A stretch of 64,000 nucleotides of DNA, taken from assembly GCA_028829895.1 (NCBI GenBank), contig CM054178.1, forward strand, positions 25,120,701 to 25,184,700, given 5' to 3'. Position 1 is the first letter of the stretch; each line of letters opens with the position of its first letter. The DNA comes from Sinotaia quadrata (lineage: Eukaryota; Mollusca; Gastropoda; Architaenioglossa; Viviparidae). Shown here piece by piece: positions 62,980 through 64,000 of this stretch. The notes under the pieces were generated by a model. The model was not told where the DNA came from. It worked only from the letters and a program-made list of their open reading frames with translations, and searched no databases. A program made the position numbers and the translations under genes.

Positions 62980-63730
62980 ATTATTAAAAGTTTGGCACTG
63001 CTATTTTCATTAAACTACTAAAATTGCTCTAGGGAACTGGCTTTTCAAAAAACATTACAACATTAATGAGTTTCTATTTATTATTATTTTTGCTAAACTA
63101 GCAAAATTGCTGTGGTTCTTGGGAGCTGGCTGTCCCTAAATATTACAACAGTAATGAGTTACTATTATTTTTTTTAATTTGCAAAATTGATGTTCTTGGT
63201 AGCTGGCTTTTCCAATATATTACATCAGCGAATTAATATTTATTGTTATTTTGTTAAAATACAGCTTTTTATTAGTCTTGGAAAATATAGCACTTTTAGC
63301 TTTTATTGTTTTAAACCATAAGTTTGCCCCTGTAATTCTTTAAAAGTATCTATTTTATATTTCCATGAAGTCATTTTGATGTGTACCTAATCGGATTTAA
63401 AAAATAAAATGTTTTAGTGAGTTTAAGGTCTTACCAAAGCTTCTGCAGATTGTGAGTCTTGCTTTCTTCAAGTTTAGATTGCTTATTTATTTCTATAGAC
63501 AGTTTTTGTTTGTCTTGAAGTTGTACCTTAATTCTGTCTTTTATTTTGTGCAAGATTGCCAAAGAAGTTCTGAAAATGAGTATATCACGAACCCCAGAAC
63601 AGATTCAGGAGCTGGCAGCGAATATCAGTCGCACTGTGCAAGGGCTGGAAAACATTGATACAATCTTGGCTGAGACTGAAAGCAATAGAGCTCTGGCAGA
63701 AAGGTTAAACGGCAGTGCACAGAACGCTTC
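6856..63730 (+). CDS. LAMB1: Laminin subunit beta (LAMB1/LAMB2 type), 26 exons, 3' end outside window
   Basis: This is a secreted basement-membrane chain that should assemble with alpha and gamma chains into a laminin trimer. The exons I placed join in phase for 4706 nt (1568 codons plus 2 nt) with no internal stop. Approximate residues are: signal peptide to about 32; LN 35-281 (motifs [37 protein letters not shown]); LE1-5 282-556; LF 557-772; LE6-13 774-1174; interchain-type CGEC at 1175-1178; first coiled coil to 1391; six-cysteine beta knob from 1392; second coiled coil from about 1421, cut by the window edge. The LE count and the LF position match vertebrate LAMB1/2, not a short LAMB3-like chain. 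The symbol reflects family; an invertebrate gene could be co-orthologous to LAMB1, LAMB2 and LAMB4. All donors are GT except exon 16, which is GC. About 210 residues are missing at the C-terminus. Confidence 0.97.
10107..10280. other. GC/CpG-rich patch in AT-rich intron
   Basis: The base composition changes abruptly to GC-rich with many CpG (for example CCCCCCGACGGAGGGCGG). Short open frames exist, but none carries a motif I know. It may be a regulatory island or part of an unrecognised insertion beside the LINE fragment. Confidence 0.5.
10354..10490 (-). pseudogene. LINE (non-LTR retrotransposon) ORF2 C-terminal fragment
   Basis: Read on the minus strand, the segment starts with a Gly/Arg-rich stretch and [13 protein letters not shown], then after a frame change gives [12 protein letters not shown]. 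This is the conserved tail at the very end of many LINE ORF2 reverse transcriptases (basic stretch, RWEDNI-EWTG, then an R-WR--V segment). A stop codon directly follows the EWTG part, so one frameshift separates the two blocks. No RT core was found beside it, so it is a short decayed 3' fragment, as expected from 5'-truncated LINE insertion. Confidence 0.7.
11491..11645. repeat. Small hairpin and 23-bp direct duplication
   Basis: A short inverted pair (AACCCTTC at about 11493 and GAAGGGTT at 11535-11542) encloses a 23-bp word, AACCAGGTCACTTGG..., which returns at 11623-11645 with one change. The TTAACCC(C)TTCATTTC start matches the end of the MITE at 27951-28185, so this may be a fragment of a related element. 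Confidence 0.5.
12960..13455. repeat. Degenerate tandem repeat, about 60-75 bp unit
   Basis: Words such as GAACTAGATAGG, TTGAGAAGGGAA and GGGATTTTGTGAATTAGATA recur in the same order several times with insertions. The array is noncoding. Confidence 0.65.
14128..14142. repeat. G15 homopolymer
   Basis: Fifteen consecutive G followed by CAGAATG. A candidate quadruplex or slippage site in intron 1. Confidence 0.95.
14681..14797. repeat. 39-bp unit, three perfect copies
   Basis: Copies at 14681-14719, 14720-14758 and 14759-14797 appear identical. Unit core TTTGGGCTGTCGGATTGTA. The length is a multiple of three and the minus strand is open through it, but nothing else suggests a gene. Confidence 0.95.
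15815..16015. repeat. About 40-bp tandem repeat, 5-6 copies
   Basis: The core GTATAGTACATGTATTATAT followed by CATGTCAGATAT recurs with small indels; the last copies are shortened. Confidence 0.9.
16083..16097. repeat. G15 homopolymer
   Basis: Fifteen G after a pyrimidine-rich stretch, followed by CAAATTCAAAG. Its flanks resemble those of the G16 run at 481-496. Confidence 0.95.
18525..18655. repeat. 86-bp spaced direct duplication
   Basis: AAACCAAGACTTCTTGGT starts at 18525 and again at 18611, followed in both by GTGCC..CAACTGCATG. Confidence 0.85.
18800..19660. repeat. Degenerate minisatellite, about 90-110 bp unit
   Basis: The ordered words TTGCTTGTTACAAGTTTTGT, AGAAATACA, GATTGGGACTGGTAAAG and CATATAGTTATTTTGAAATT recur about eight times with indels. 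A reversed piece of the unit creates the perfect inverted repeat at 19381-19481. Confidence 0.85.
19381..19481. repeat. Perfect 39-bp inverted repeat, 23-nt loop
   Basis: The left arm 19381-19419 is the exact reverse complement of the right arm 19443-19481; pairing fails immediately outside on both sides. It lies within the surrounding minisatellite and probably formed by local inversion-duplication. A transcript would fold into a long perfect hairpin. Confidence 0.95.
20410..20770. repeat. Degenerate short repeat built on ATCTCACTAT
   Basis: Words TATCTTTGAAAGA and TAGTATCTCACTAT recur about nine times at irregular 30-60 bp spacing. Confidence 0.75.
21448..22001 (+). CDS. LAMB1: Laminin beta exon 2: main part of LN domain
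   Basis: Residues 29-213. It follows a TGTGCAG acceptor and ends in phase 0 before GTAATA. It carries the laminin N-terminal signature: paired cysteines, [17 protein letters not shown], a [14 protein letters not shown] strand, [13 protein letters not shown] and YRYFAANC. One sequon, NST, is visible. The LN domain mediates laminin polymerisation. At 554 nt it is the largest exon in the window. Confidence 0.97.
22002..23410 (+). other. Intron 2
   Basis: Contains a two-copy repeat of about 123 bp immediately after the donor, then AT-rich sequence with a CA-rich patch near 23060-23105. No gene is seen. Confidence 0.9.
22007..22265. repeat. About 123-bp tandem duplication plus partial third copy
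   Basis: AAATGTTCTTGTTTA, CTCTTAAGACATATA, AAGTCTTAATAATTTTATTA and ATAATCAGATTGATTTGA appear twice in the same order; a third copy starts at about 22252. Confidence 0.9.
23411..23528 (+). CDS. LAMB1: Laminin beta exon 3: LN domain
   Basis: Residues 214-252, phase 0 to 1, between a TTCAATAG acceptor and a GTAAGT donor. Translates as [12 protein letters not shown]...[18 protein letters not shown], which is the laminin beta LN segment after the last large cysteine loop; sequon NFT is present. Confidence 0.97.
23529..26309 (+). other. Intron 3
   Basis: Holds the 32-bp minisatellite at 24205-24600. The rest is AT-rich with GT and GA simple repeats near 25385-25416. No coding signal beyond short chance frames. 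Confidence 0.9.
24205..24600. repeat. 32-bp minisatellite, about 12 copies
   Basis: Unit core ATGTTGCCATTTTCACTAAG followed by AAGTCACATGAG. Most copies are near-identical; the first and last copies carry GGAGTCAC variants and small indels. It lies wholly in intron 3. Confidence 0.95.
26310..26455 (+). CDS. LAMB1: Laminin beta exon 4: end of LN and start of LE1
   Basis: Residues 253-301, phase 1 to 0. Contains [20 protein letters not shown], which closes the LN domain, then [13 protein letters not shown], the highly conserved start of the first LE (laminin EGF-like) repeat. The donor is GTACTT. Confidence 0.97.
26686..26782. repeat. About 45-bp tandem duplication
   Basis: GTGGTGAATGTATAGC followed by ATAATAT.TTTAATAT.TTATTAA appears twice in tandem. 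Confidence 0.85.
26836..26859. repeat. C11 followed by T13
   Basis: Adjacent homopolymers on the + strand (A13/G11 on the other strand), like the T/G run at 465-496 in composition. Confidence 0.9.
27951..28185. mobile_element. MITE-like element with ACCCCTTCA inverted ends
   Basis: The left end TA-ACCCCTTCACTG and right end AATGAAGGGGT-TA are inverted copies with TA (or a decayed TTAA) at both borders, 235 bp apart. No transposase is encoded; a 75-codon minus-strand open frame inside has no recognisable motif. The ends resemble the fragment at 11491, suggesting a family. A piggyBac-type TTAA target is possible but the left border reads TTAT. Confidence 0.6.
28227..28347 (+). CDS. LAMB1: Laminin beta exon 5: LE1
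   Basis: Residues 302-341, phase 0 to 1. Translates as [20 protein letters not shown] followed by [11 protein letters not shown], the typical second half of laminin beta LE1. The acceptor is GTGAAG and the donor GTGAGA. Confidence 0.97.
28348..29683 (+). other. Intron 5
   Basis: Holds a 24-bp minisatellite (28871-29020) that is open in two forward frames, otherwise AT-rich sequence. No gene is seen. Confidence 0.9.
28871..29020. repeat. 24-bp minisatellite, about 6 copies
   Basis: The unit is of the form CCTCTTTTGGCTACTTATTC followed by ACAG, with substitutions between copies. The 24-bp period gives 8-residue repeats ([12 protein letters not shown]) in open frames. Each unit ends in the acceptor-like TTCACAG. 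Confidence 0.95.
29684..29872 (+). CDS. LAMB1: Laminin beta exon 6: LE2
   Basis: Residues 342-404, phase 1 to 1. Encodes one whole LE repeat ([17 protein letters not shown]..., [20 protein letters not shown]). A single module flanked by phase-1 introns is typical of laminin genes. Confidence 0.97.
29873..30897 (+). other. Intron 6
   Basis: AT-rich sequence with T runs; no repeat array or gene seen. Confidence 0.85.
30898..31077 (+). CDS. LAMB1: Laminin beta exon 7: LE3
   Basis: Residues 405-464, phase 1 to 1, one complete LE repeat ([35 protein letters not shown]). Acceptor CTGACAG and donor GTAGTG. Confidence 0.97.
31322..31431 (+). CDS. LAMB1: Laminin beta exon 8: LE4, first part
   Basis: Residues 465-501, phase 1 to 0. 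Reads [20 protein letters not shown] then [16 protein letters not shown]. It splices to PGFWGL in exon 9. The preceding intron is short (244 bp). Confidence 0.97.
31432..34382 (+). other. Intron 8
   Basis: About 3 kb of mostly unique AT-rich sequence. It includes a G16 run at 31856-31871. No convincing coding exon or element was recognised. Confidence 0.85.
31856..31871. repeat. G16 homopolymer
   Basis: Sixteen G followed by ATTGGGGGA; a candidate quadruplex on the transcribed RNA of intron 8. Confidence 0.95.
34383..34598 (+). CDS. LAMB1: Laminin beta exon 9: LE4 end, LE5 and entry to LF domain
   Basis: Residues 502-573, phase 0 to 0. [13 protein letters not shown] ends LE4; [20 protein letters not shown] is LE5; [20 protein letters not shown] is the conserved lead into the LF (L4b) domain. 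Donor GTAAGT. Confidence 0.97.
34993..37298. mobile_element. 2.3-kb non-autonomous TIR element, family not recognised
   Basis: The ends are inverted: ATACCTGCCTACC at the left and the complement of AGACCTGCCTACC at the right. TAAAAGC flanks both sides (34986-34992 and 37299-37305), a 7-bp target duplication. Just inside the ends are clustered subterminal words in direct orientation: TCTCCCGCTTTT / TCTTCCGCTTT on the left and ATCTTCTGGTTT three times on the right. The left subterminal zone also folds (CTTCCGCTTTTAGCGGAAG). The interior is AT-rich apart from a CpG-rich part around 35140-35440 containing AAAATGGCGGCC. The longest open frame, 35443-35637 (64 codons), has no transposase motif. Possibly hAT-like, but the target duplication length fits imperfectly. 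Confidence 0.75.
37670..37930. repeat. About 120-bp direct duplication
   Basis: CACATGATGTATAGAGTTTT followed by ATTGATACTTATCATATG, with TTGATTCTAATAATAG before it, appears twice with small changes; a further shortened TTGATTCTAATA copy follows. Confidence 0.85.
38269..38427 (+). CDS. LAMB1: Laminin beta exon 10: LF domain
   Basis: Residues 574-626, phase 0 to 0. Reads [20 protein letters not shown] then [20 protein letters not shown] and VIRYDP, the start of the globular LF (L4b) domain of beta chains. Acceptor TTTTTCAG, donor GTAAGC. Confidence 0.97.
38800..39190. repeat. Degenerate tandem repeat, about 55-60 bp, 6-7 copies
   Basis: The words GGTTAACTAG, TTTGTACTACAAGAAGTGG and GTTATGTAAAGACCAGTCTT recur in order with indels; the last copies are strongly decayed. 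Confidence 0.9.
41157..41347. mobile_element. 191-bp MITE, pogo/Tigger-like ends, TA target duplication
   Basis: TA-CAATGAAACCTTGC at the left and GGGTTCCACTG-TA at the right are inverted copies (CAGTGGAACC-type terminus) with TA on both sides (41155-41156, 41348-41349). Such ends are typical of pogo/Tigger branches of the Tc1/mariner superfamily. There is no transposase, so it is non-autonomous. Confidence 0.7.
41390..43760 (+). pseudogene. Decayed Gypsy-type LTR retrotransposon polyprotein
   Basis: Homologous blocks lie in order but in changing frames with stops: a protease-like stretch with an IDT remnant (about 41610-41670), linker and start of reverse transcriptase (41673-42113), RT core with [10 protein letters not shown] and [14 protein letters not shown] (42120-42430), RT thumb (42420-42630), RNase H region (42780-43300, [22 protein letters not shown]), integrase zinc-binding-like region and start of the core with [10 protein letters not shown] (43450-43740). 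The match ends inside the integrase core. The metal-binding RT motif region is disrupted. No LTRs, primer site or envelope frame were found. It is an old inactive copy inside intron 10, in the same orientation as the host gene. Confidence 0.9.
44850..45152. repeat. Tandem repeat with alternating 64-bp and about 61-bp units
   Basis: The shared core TTCTTGAGTTTATGAATAGC is followed by AAAAGTAGATG. Successive units then alternate between GTGTAGAAAGACC and TTTTGAAGACC, giving a dimeric higher-order pattern over about 4.7 units. The array stops about 45 bp before the exon 11 acceptor. Confidence 0.9.
45202..45322 (+). CDS. LAMB1: Laminin beta exon 11: LF domain
   Basis: Residues 627-666, phase 0 to 1. 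Reads [20 protein letters not shown] followed by CSEFNPQDD. Acceptor TGTACAG, donor GTAAGA. Confidence 0.97.
45323..46066 (+). other. Intron 11
   Basis: Much of it is a repeat of about 90-125 bp (45590-45960). No gene is seen. Confidence 0.9.
45590..45960. repeat. Tandem repeat, about 90-125 bp, 3-4 copies
   Basis: Ordered words TTTCATCACTGAAGCATAAT, GGAAGCTTCCATGATA, TACTGTTACAGCATTATAC and ATTCTAGATCTACAGTTATC recur with deletions between copies. Confidence 0.9.
46067..46194 (+). CDS. LAMB1: Laminin beta exon 12: LF domain
   Basis: Residues 667-709, phase 1 to 0. Reads [20 protein letters not shown] then DFISYRT and ATLLIDS. Acceptor TTTGTAG, donor GTAAGA. Confidence 0.97.
46195..47073 (+). 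other. Intron 12
   Basis: AT-rich; a TG repeat with GGGTAGGGGTGGATG sits near 46748-46775. Its last 69 bp contain a duplicated copy of the acceptor and the start of exon 13. Confidence 0.9.
47005..47112 (+). repeat. 54-bp tandem duplication spanning the exon 13 acceptor
   Basis: 47005-47058 and 47059-47112 differ at a single base (A at 47046, C at 47100). Each copy includes a TTGTTTCAG acceptor and the first exon codons. In the upstream copy the difference turns TAC into TAA (47044-47046). Confidence 0.97.
47074..47263 (+). CDS. LAMB1: Laminin beta exon 13: end of LF domain
   Basis: Residues 710-772, phase 0 to 1. Reads [20 protein letters not shown] and later [18 protein letters not shown] chose the second of two duplicated acceptors (exon start 47074), because the first, at 47020, reads into TAA after eight codons. 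Donor GTAAGT. Confidence 0.95.
48521..48597. repeat. 37-bp tandem duplication
   Basis: CTGCAGTAATCATCTTTCTA followed by TCTGTGTATGTATCACT occurs twice in tandem. Confidence 0.95.
48660..48733. repeat. Perfect AC microsatellite, about 37 repeats
   Basis: Uninterrupted AC dinucleotides. Confidence 0.99.
48816..48944. repeat. Interrupted AC microsatellite
   Basis: AC dinucleotides broken by single-base slips (CAACAC) at about 48834, 48877 and 48916, roughly 40 bp apart, suggesting block duplication as well as slippage. Confidence 0.98.
49557..49700 (+). CDS. LAMB1: Laminin beta exon 14: LE6
   Basis: Residues 773-820, phase 1 to 1, one whole LE repeat after the LF domain: [20 protein letters not shown] then [20 protein letters not shown]. 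Acceptor GGGCAG, donor GTAAGA. Confidence 0.97.
49701..50939 (+). other. Intron 14
   Basis: AT-rich unique sequence; no array, element or gene recognised. Confidence 0.85.
50940..51171 (+). CDS. LAMB1: Laminin beta exon 15: LE7 and first part of LE8
   Basis: Residues 821-897, phase 1 to 2. LE7 reads [13 protein letters not shown]...[14 protein letters not shown]8 starts [20 protein letters not shown]. Acceptor CTCCAG; the donor GTGCTG is weak but phase and homology demand it. Confidence 0.95.
51468..51631 (+). CDS. LAMB1: Laminin beta exon 16: LE8 end and LE9, GC donor
   Basis: Residues 898-952, phase 2 to 1. Reads [17 protein letters not shown], then LE9 [17 protein letters not shown]...CVCHPGYQ. 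The exon must end at CAAG before GCAAGG (51632) to join GGC TCT TCC TGT in exon 17 in phase. AAG-GCAAG is the classic context of GC-AG introns. There is no GT nearby that keeps the LE9 fold. A 34-bp minisatellite starts two bases after the donor dinucleotide. Confidence 0.92.
51632..52208 (+). other. Intron 16, GC-AG type, mostly minisatellite
   Basis: Starts with GC, ends with CCCAG. Of its 577 bp, about 440 are the 34-bp array. Retention would stay open to a TAA at 51928-51930. Confidence 0.9.
51634..52075. repeat. 34-bp minisatellite, 13 copies
   Basis: Unit core GGGAGTACTATTTTCAGTAT followed by CAAAGAGTACACAA. The first seven copies are nearly identical; later ones alternate ATCAAAGAGCACAC and ATTAAAGAGCATAC variants. 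As 34 is not a multiple of three, the array is read in all three frames; canonical units lack stops, the ATTAAAG variant adds them. Confidence 0.97.
52209..52433 (+). CDS. LAMB1: Laminin beta exon 17: LE9 end and LE10
   Basis: Residues 953-1027, phase 1 to 1. Reads [19 protein letters not shown], then LE10 [20 protein letters not shown] ... [11 protein letters not shown]. Donor GTATGT. Confidence 0.96.
52699..52898 (+). CDS. LAMB1: Laminin beta exon 18: LE11 and first part of LE12
   Basis: Residues 1028-1094, phase 1 to 0. LE11 reads [15 protein letters not shown] ... [21 protein letters not shown]12 starts [15 protein letters not shown]. Donor GTGTGT. Confidence 0.97.
53097..53193 (+). CDS. 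LAMB1: Laminin beta exon 19: LE12 end
   Basis: Residues 1095-1126, phase 0 to 1. Reads [20 protein letters not shown] then [11 protein letters not shown]. Short 97-bp exon after a 198-bp intron. Confidence 0.96.
53455..53615. repeat. Degenerate repeat, about 65 bp, 3 copies
   Basis: GAGTTAGGGAAAC, then TCTGAGGGTATTGAATTG and TTATGGTGA words recur in order. Confidence 0.8.
54340..54540. repeat. About 40-bp repeat abutting the exon 20 acceptor, 5-6 copies
   Basis: Unit core TGTTACAGCATTGTGTTTAG followed by TTTGAGTTCTGTGTCTCAT. Each unit is pyrimidine-rich and includes TTACAG. The last copy diverges into AACTTCTCACAG, the acceptor used by exon 20. Confidence 0.9.
54554..54745 (+). CDS. LAMB1: Laminin beta exon 20: LE13 and start of coiled coil
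   Basis: Residues 1127-1190, phase 1 to 1. LE13 reads [20 protein letters not shown] ... [15 protein letters not shown]. It is followed by [16 protein letters not shown]: the paired cysteines used for interchain disulfides at the top of the long arm, then helix. Donor GTAAGT. Confidence 0.97.
54746..55756 (+). other. Intron 20
   Basis: Contains a piggyBac transposase remnant (about 55195-55665). The rest is unremarkable. Confidence 0.88.
55195..55665 (+). pseudogene. piggyBac-type transposase (DDE_Tnp_1_7) remnant
   Basis: The open stretch 55170-55463 contains [20 protein letters not shown] followed by SKPFKF, which matches the piggyBac core pattern (LT-DES-I-F-GR, then a Y---KP-K block). 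The usual catalytic Asp-Glu is Asp-Lys here. After stops, a short block near 55595-55665 ([17 protein letters not shown]) resembles a later piggyBac region. No terminal repeats or TTAA pair were found. It is a fragment of an old, inactive copy. Confidence 0.65.
55757..55937 (+). CDS. LAMB1: Laminin beta exon 21: first coiled coil (domain II)
   Basis: Residues 1191-1250, phase 1 to 2. Heptad-like helix with [32 protein letters not shown] and sequon NFT. Less conserved than the LE region; placed by phase and helix character. Donor GTAAGA. Confidence 0.93.
56692..56876. repeat. Fold-back element: 35-bp inverted arms, one mismatch
   Basis: 56692-56726 (AGAGAAAGCATCAATAGAAC...) and 56842-56876 are reverse complements with one difference, separated by 115 bp. 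Could be a fold-back MITE or a local inversion-duplication; no clear target duplication. Confidence 0.95.
57144..57275. repeat. 48-bp tandem repeat, about 2.7 copies
   Basis: Starts at 57144, 57192 and 57240 with CAGCTTTGCCATTAATCCCA; each full unit ends in ACCTTTTTTCCC before the next CAG, which is a strong acceptor-like motif. Confidence 0.95.
58836..59020 (+). CDS. LAMB1: Laminin beta exon 22: first coiled coil
   Basis: Residues 1251-1312, phase 2 to 1. Reads [20 protein letters not shown] and [20 protein letters not shown]; the closing AKELQANAT resembles vertebrate beta chains. Sequons NLT and NAT. Using the alternative AG four bases downstream would break the frame. Confidence 0.95.
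59195..59430 (+). CDS. LAMB1: Laminin beta exon 23: first coiled coil up to the beta knob
   Basis: Residues 1313-1391, phase 1 to 0. Reads [40 protein letters not shown] and [11 protein letters not shown]. The last methionine precedes the knob. The donor GTTTGT is unusual but fits. Confidence 0.95.
59431..60804 (+). other. Intron 23
   Basis: AT-rich with the 33-bp array at 60486-60680. Open frames through that array on both strands are repeat artefacts. Confidence 0.9.
60486..60680. repeat. 33-bp minisatellite, 6 copies
   Basis: Unit core CTGGTGTTCCCAGCCTGTAA followed by TGTGGTTGTAACA. Copies are almost identical (GTGTTCC versus GTCTTCC). The period is a multiple of three, giving 11-residue repeats on both strands. 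Confidence 0.97.
60805..60984 (+). CDS. LAMB1: Laminin beta exon 24: beta knob and start of second coiled coil
   Basis: Residues 1392-1451, phase 0 to 0. Starts [20 protein letters not shown] then [10 protein letters not shown]: the six-cysteine, glycine-rich beta knob (laminin alpha domain) found only in beta chains, here about six residues shorter than in vertebrate LAMB1. Then helix [16 protein letters not shown]. This exon proves the chain is beta, not gamma. Confidence 0.97.
60985..61461 (+). other. Intron 24
   Basis: AT-rich unique sequence; nothing recognised. Confidence 0.9.
61462..61638 (+). CDS. LAMB1: Laminin beta exon 25: second coiled coil (domain I)
   Basis: Residues 1452-1510, phase 0 to 0. 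Reads [20 protein letters not shown] and [12 protein letters not shown], with sequon NIS and the PDDVEA boundary. Acceptor TTCTATAG, donor GTGAGT. Confidence 0.95.
61854..62108. repeat. 38-bp tandem repeat, about 7 copies
   Basis: Unit core ATTGATACTCTGTTGACATT followed by GTGAAGTATAAGACTTAC; some copies carry CTCTTGACTTTGTGCAG and one is truncated. Confidence 0.95.
62939..62974. repeat. AT microsatellite
   Basis: About 18 uninterrupted AT dinucleotides. Confidence 0.98.
63555..63730 (+). CDS. LAMB1: Laminin beta exon 26: second coiled coil, last exon in window
   Basis: Residues 1511-1568, phase 0 to 2. Reads [20 protein letters not shown] and [20 protein letters not shown], a conserved domain I segment. 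Acceptor TGTGCAAG, donor GTAAGT. The remaining coiled coil and the C-terminal cysteine lie beyond 64000. Confidence 0.96.
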
Positions 63731-64000
63731 GTAAGTTTCTGTCAGCAAAACAGTTTGATCAGAAGTCTGTCAAAGTTACCTTCAGGATTTTCTTTTATGT
63801 CAACATTTCTGAGATAAAGCATTTGGGTTTGCTTTTAATAATTATGTTTTTGATAAATTAAATGTGATACTGCTACTACATTAATTAATGCAGGATGAAT
63901 ATTATTTTCCTGATATTTTACTGTTTCTCACAACCGACATTTTTGCATTGAAGGGCATTATTCATAATCTGCAACTATTAAATGCATGTGTATTTCATAC
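63731..64000 (+). other. Start of intron 26
   Basis: AT-rich sequence after the exon 26 donor up to the window edge; no further exon is visible. Confidence 0.85.

Larger units (their letters stand above)
61639..63554 (+). other. Intron 25
   Basis: Contains the 38-bp array (61854-62108) and an AT microsatellite (62939-62974). No gene is seen; the 101-codon frame at 62096-62401 lacks a motif. Confidence 0.88.

Overview
The window is eukaryotic, AT-rich and intron-dominated. It contains one recognisable host gene, on the + strand: the 5' and central part of a laminin beta chain of the LAMB1/LAMB2 type. I place 26 coding exons between 6856 and 63730. Their phases join without a break into about 1568 codons, roughly the first seven eighths of a laminin beta chain of about 1780 residues. 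The order is signal peptide, LN domain, LE repeats 1-5, LF (L4b) domain, LE repeats 6-13, first coiled coil, cysteine-rich beta knob, and the start of the second coiled coil. The gene runs off the right edge. The chain should pair with an alpha and a gamma chain to make a secreted basement-membrane laminin trimer, with the LN domain driving network assembly.

The organism is probably an invertebrate and perhaps a mollusc. The grounds are the LAMB1/2-like architecture, many short-unit intronic minisatellites, long G homopolymers, GGCCTATA-type words and a Gypsy remnant of a kind common in marine invertebrates. This is inference; no species marker was found.

Layout: 1-6855 is upstream DNA with no supportable gene. 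Exon 1 (signal peptide) is at 6856-6940. Intron 1 (14.5 kb) holds a LINE C-terminal fragment on the minus strand, CpG-richer patches, several tandem arrays and a perfect 39-bp inverted repeat. Exons 2-9 (21448-34598) encode LN and LE1-5. Intron 9 carries a 2.3-kb element with terminal inverted repeats (34993-37298). Intron 10 carries a short TA-flanked MITE and a broken Gypsy polyprotein. Exons 10-13 encode the LF domain, exons 14-20 encode LE6-13, and exons 21-26 encode the coiled coils and beta knob. A piggyBac transposase remnant lies in intron 20.

The most notable signals are: a 54-bp tandem duplication of the exon 13 acceptor in which the upstream copy differs by one base that makes a stop codon; a GC-AG intron whose donor abuts a 13-copy 34-bp minisatellite; a recurring pattern of intronic arrays whose units contain 3'-splice-site-like pyrimidine-CAG motifs; the unnamed 2.3-kb TIR element; and two long inverted repeats. 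No tRNA, rRNA, CRISPR array or prokaryotic feature was seen.
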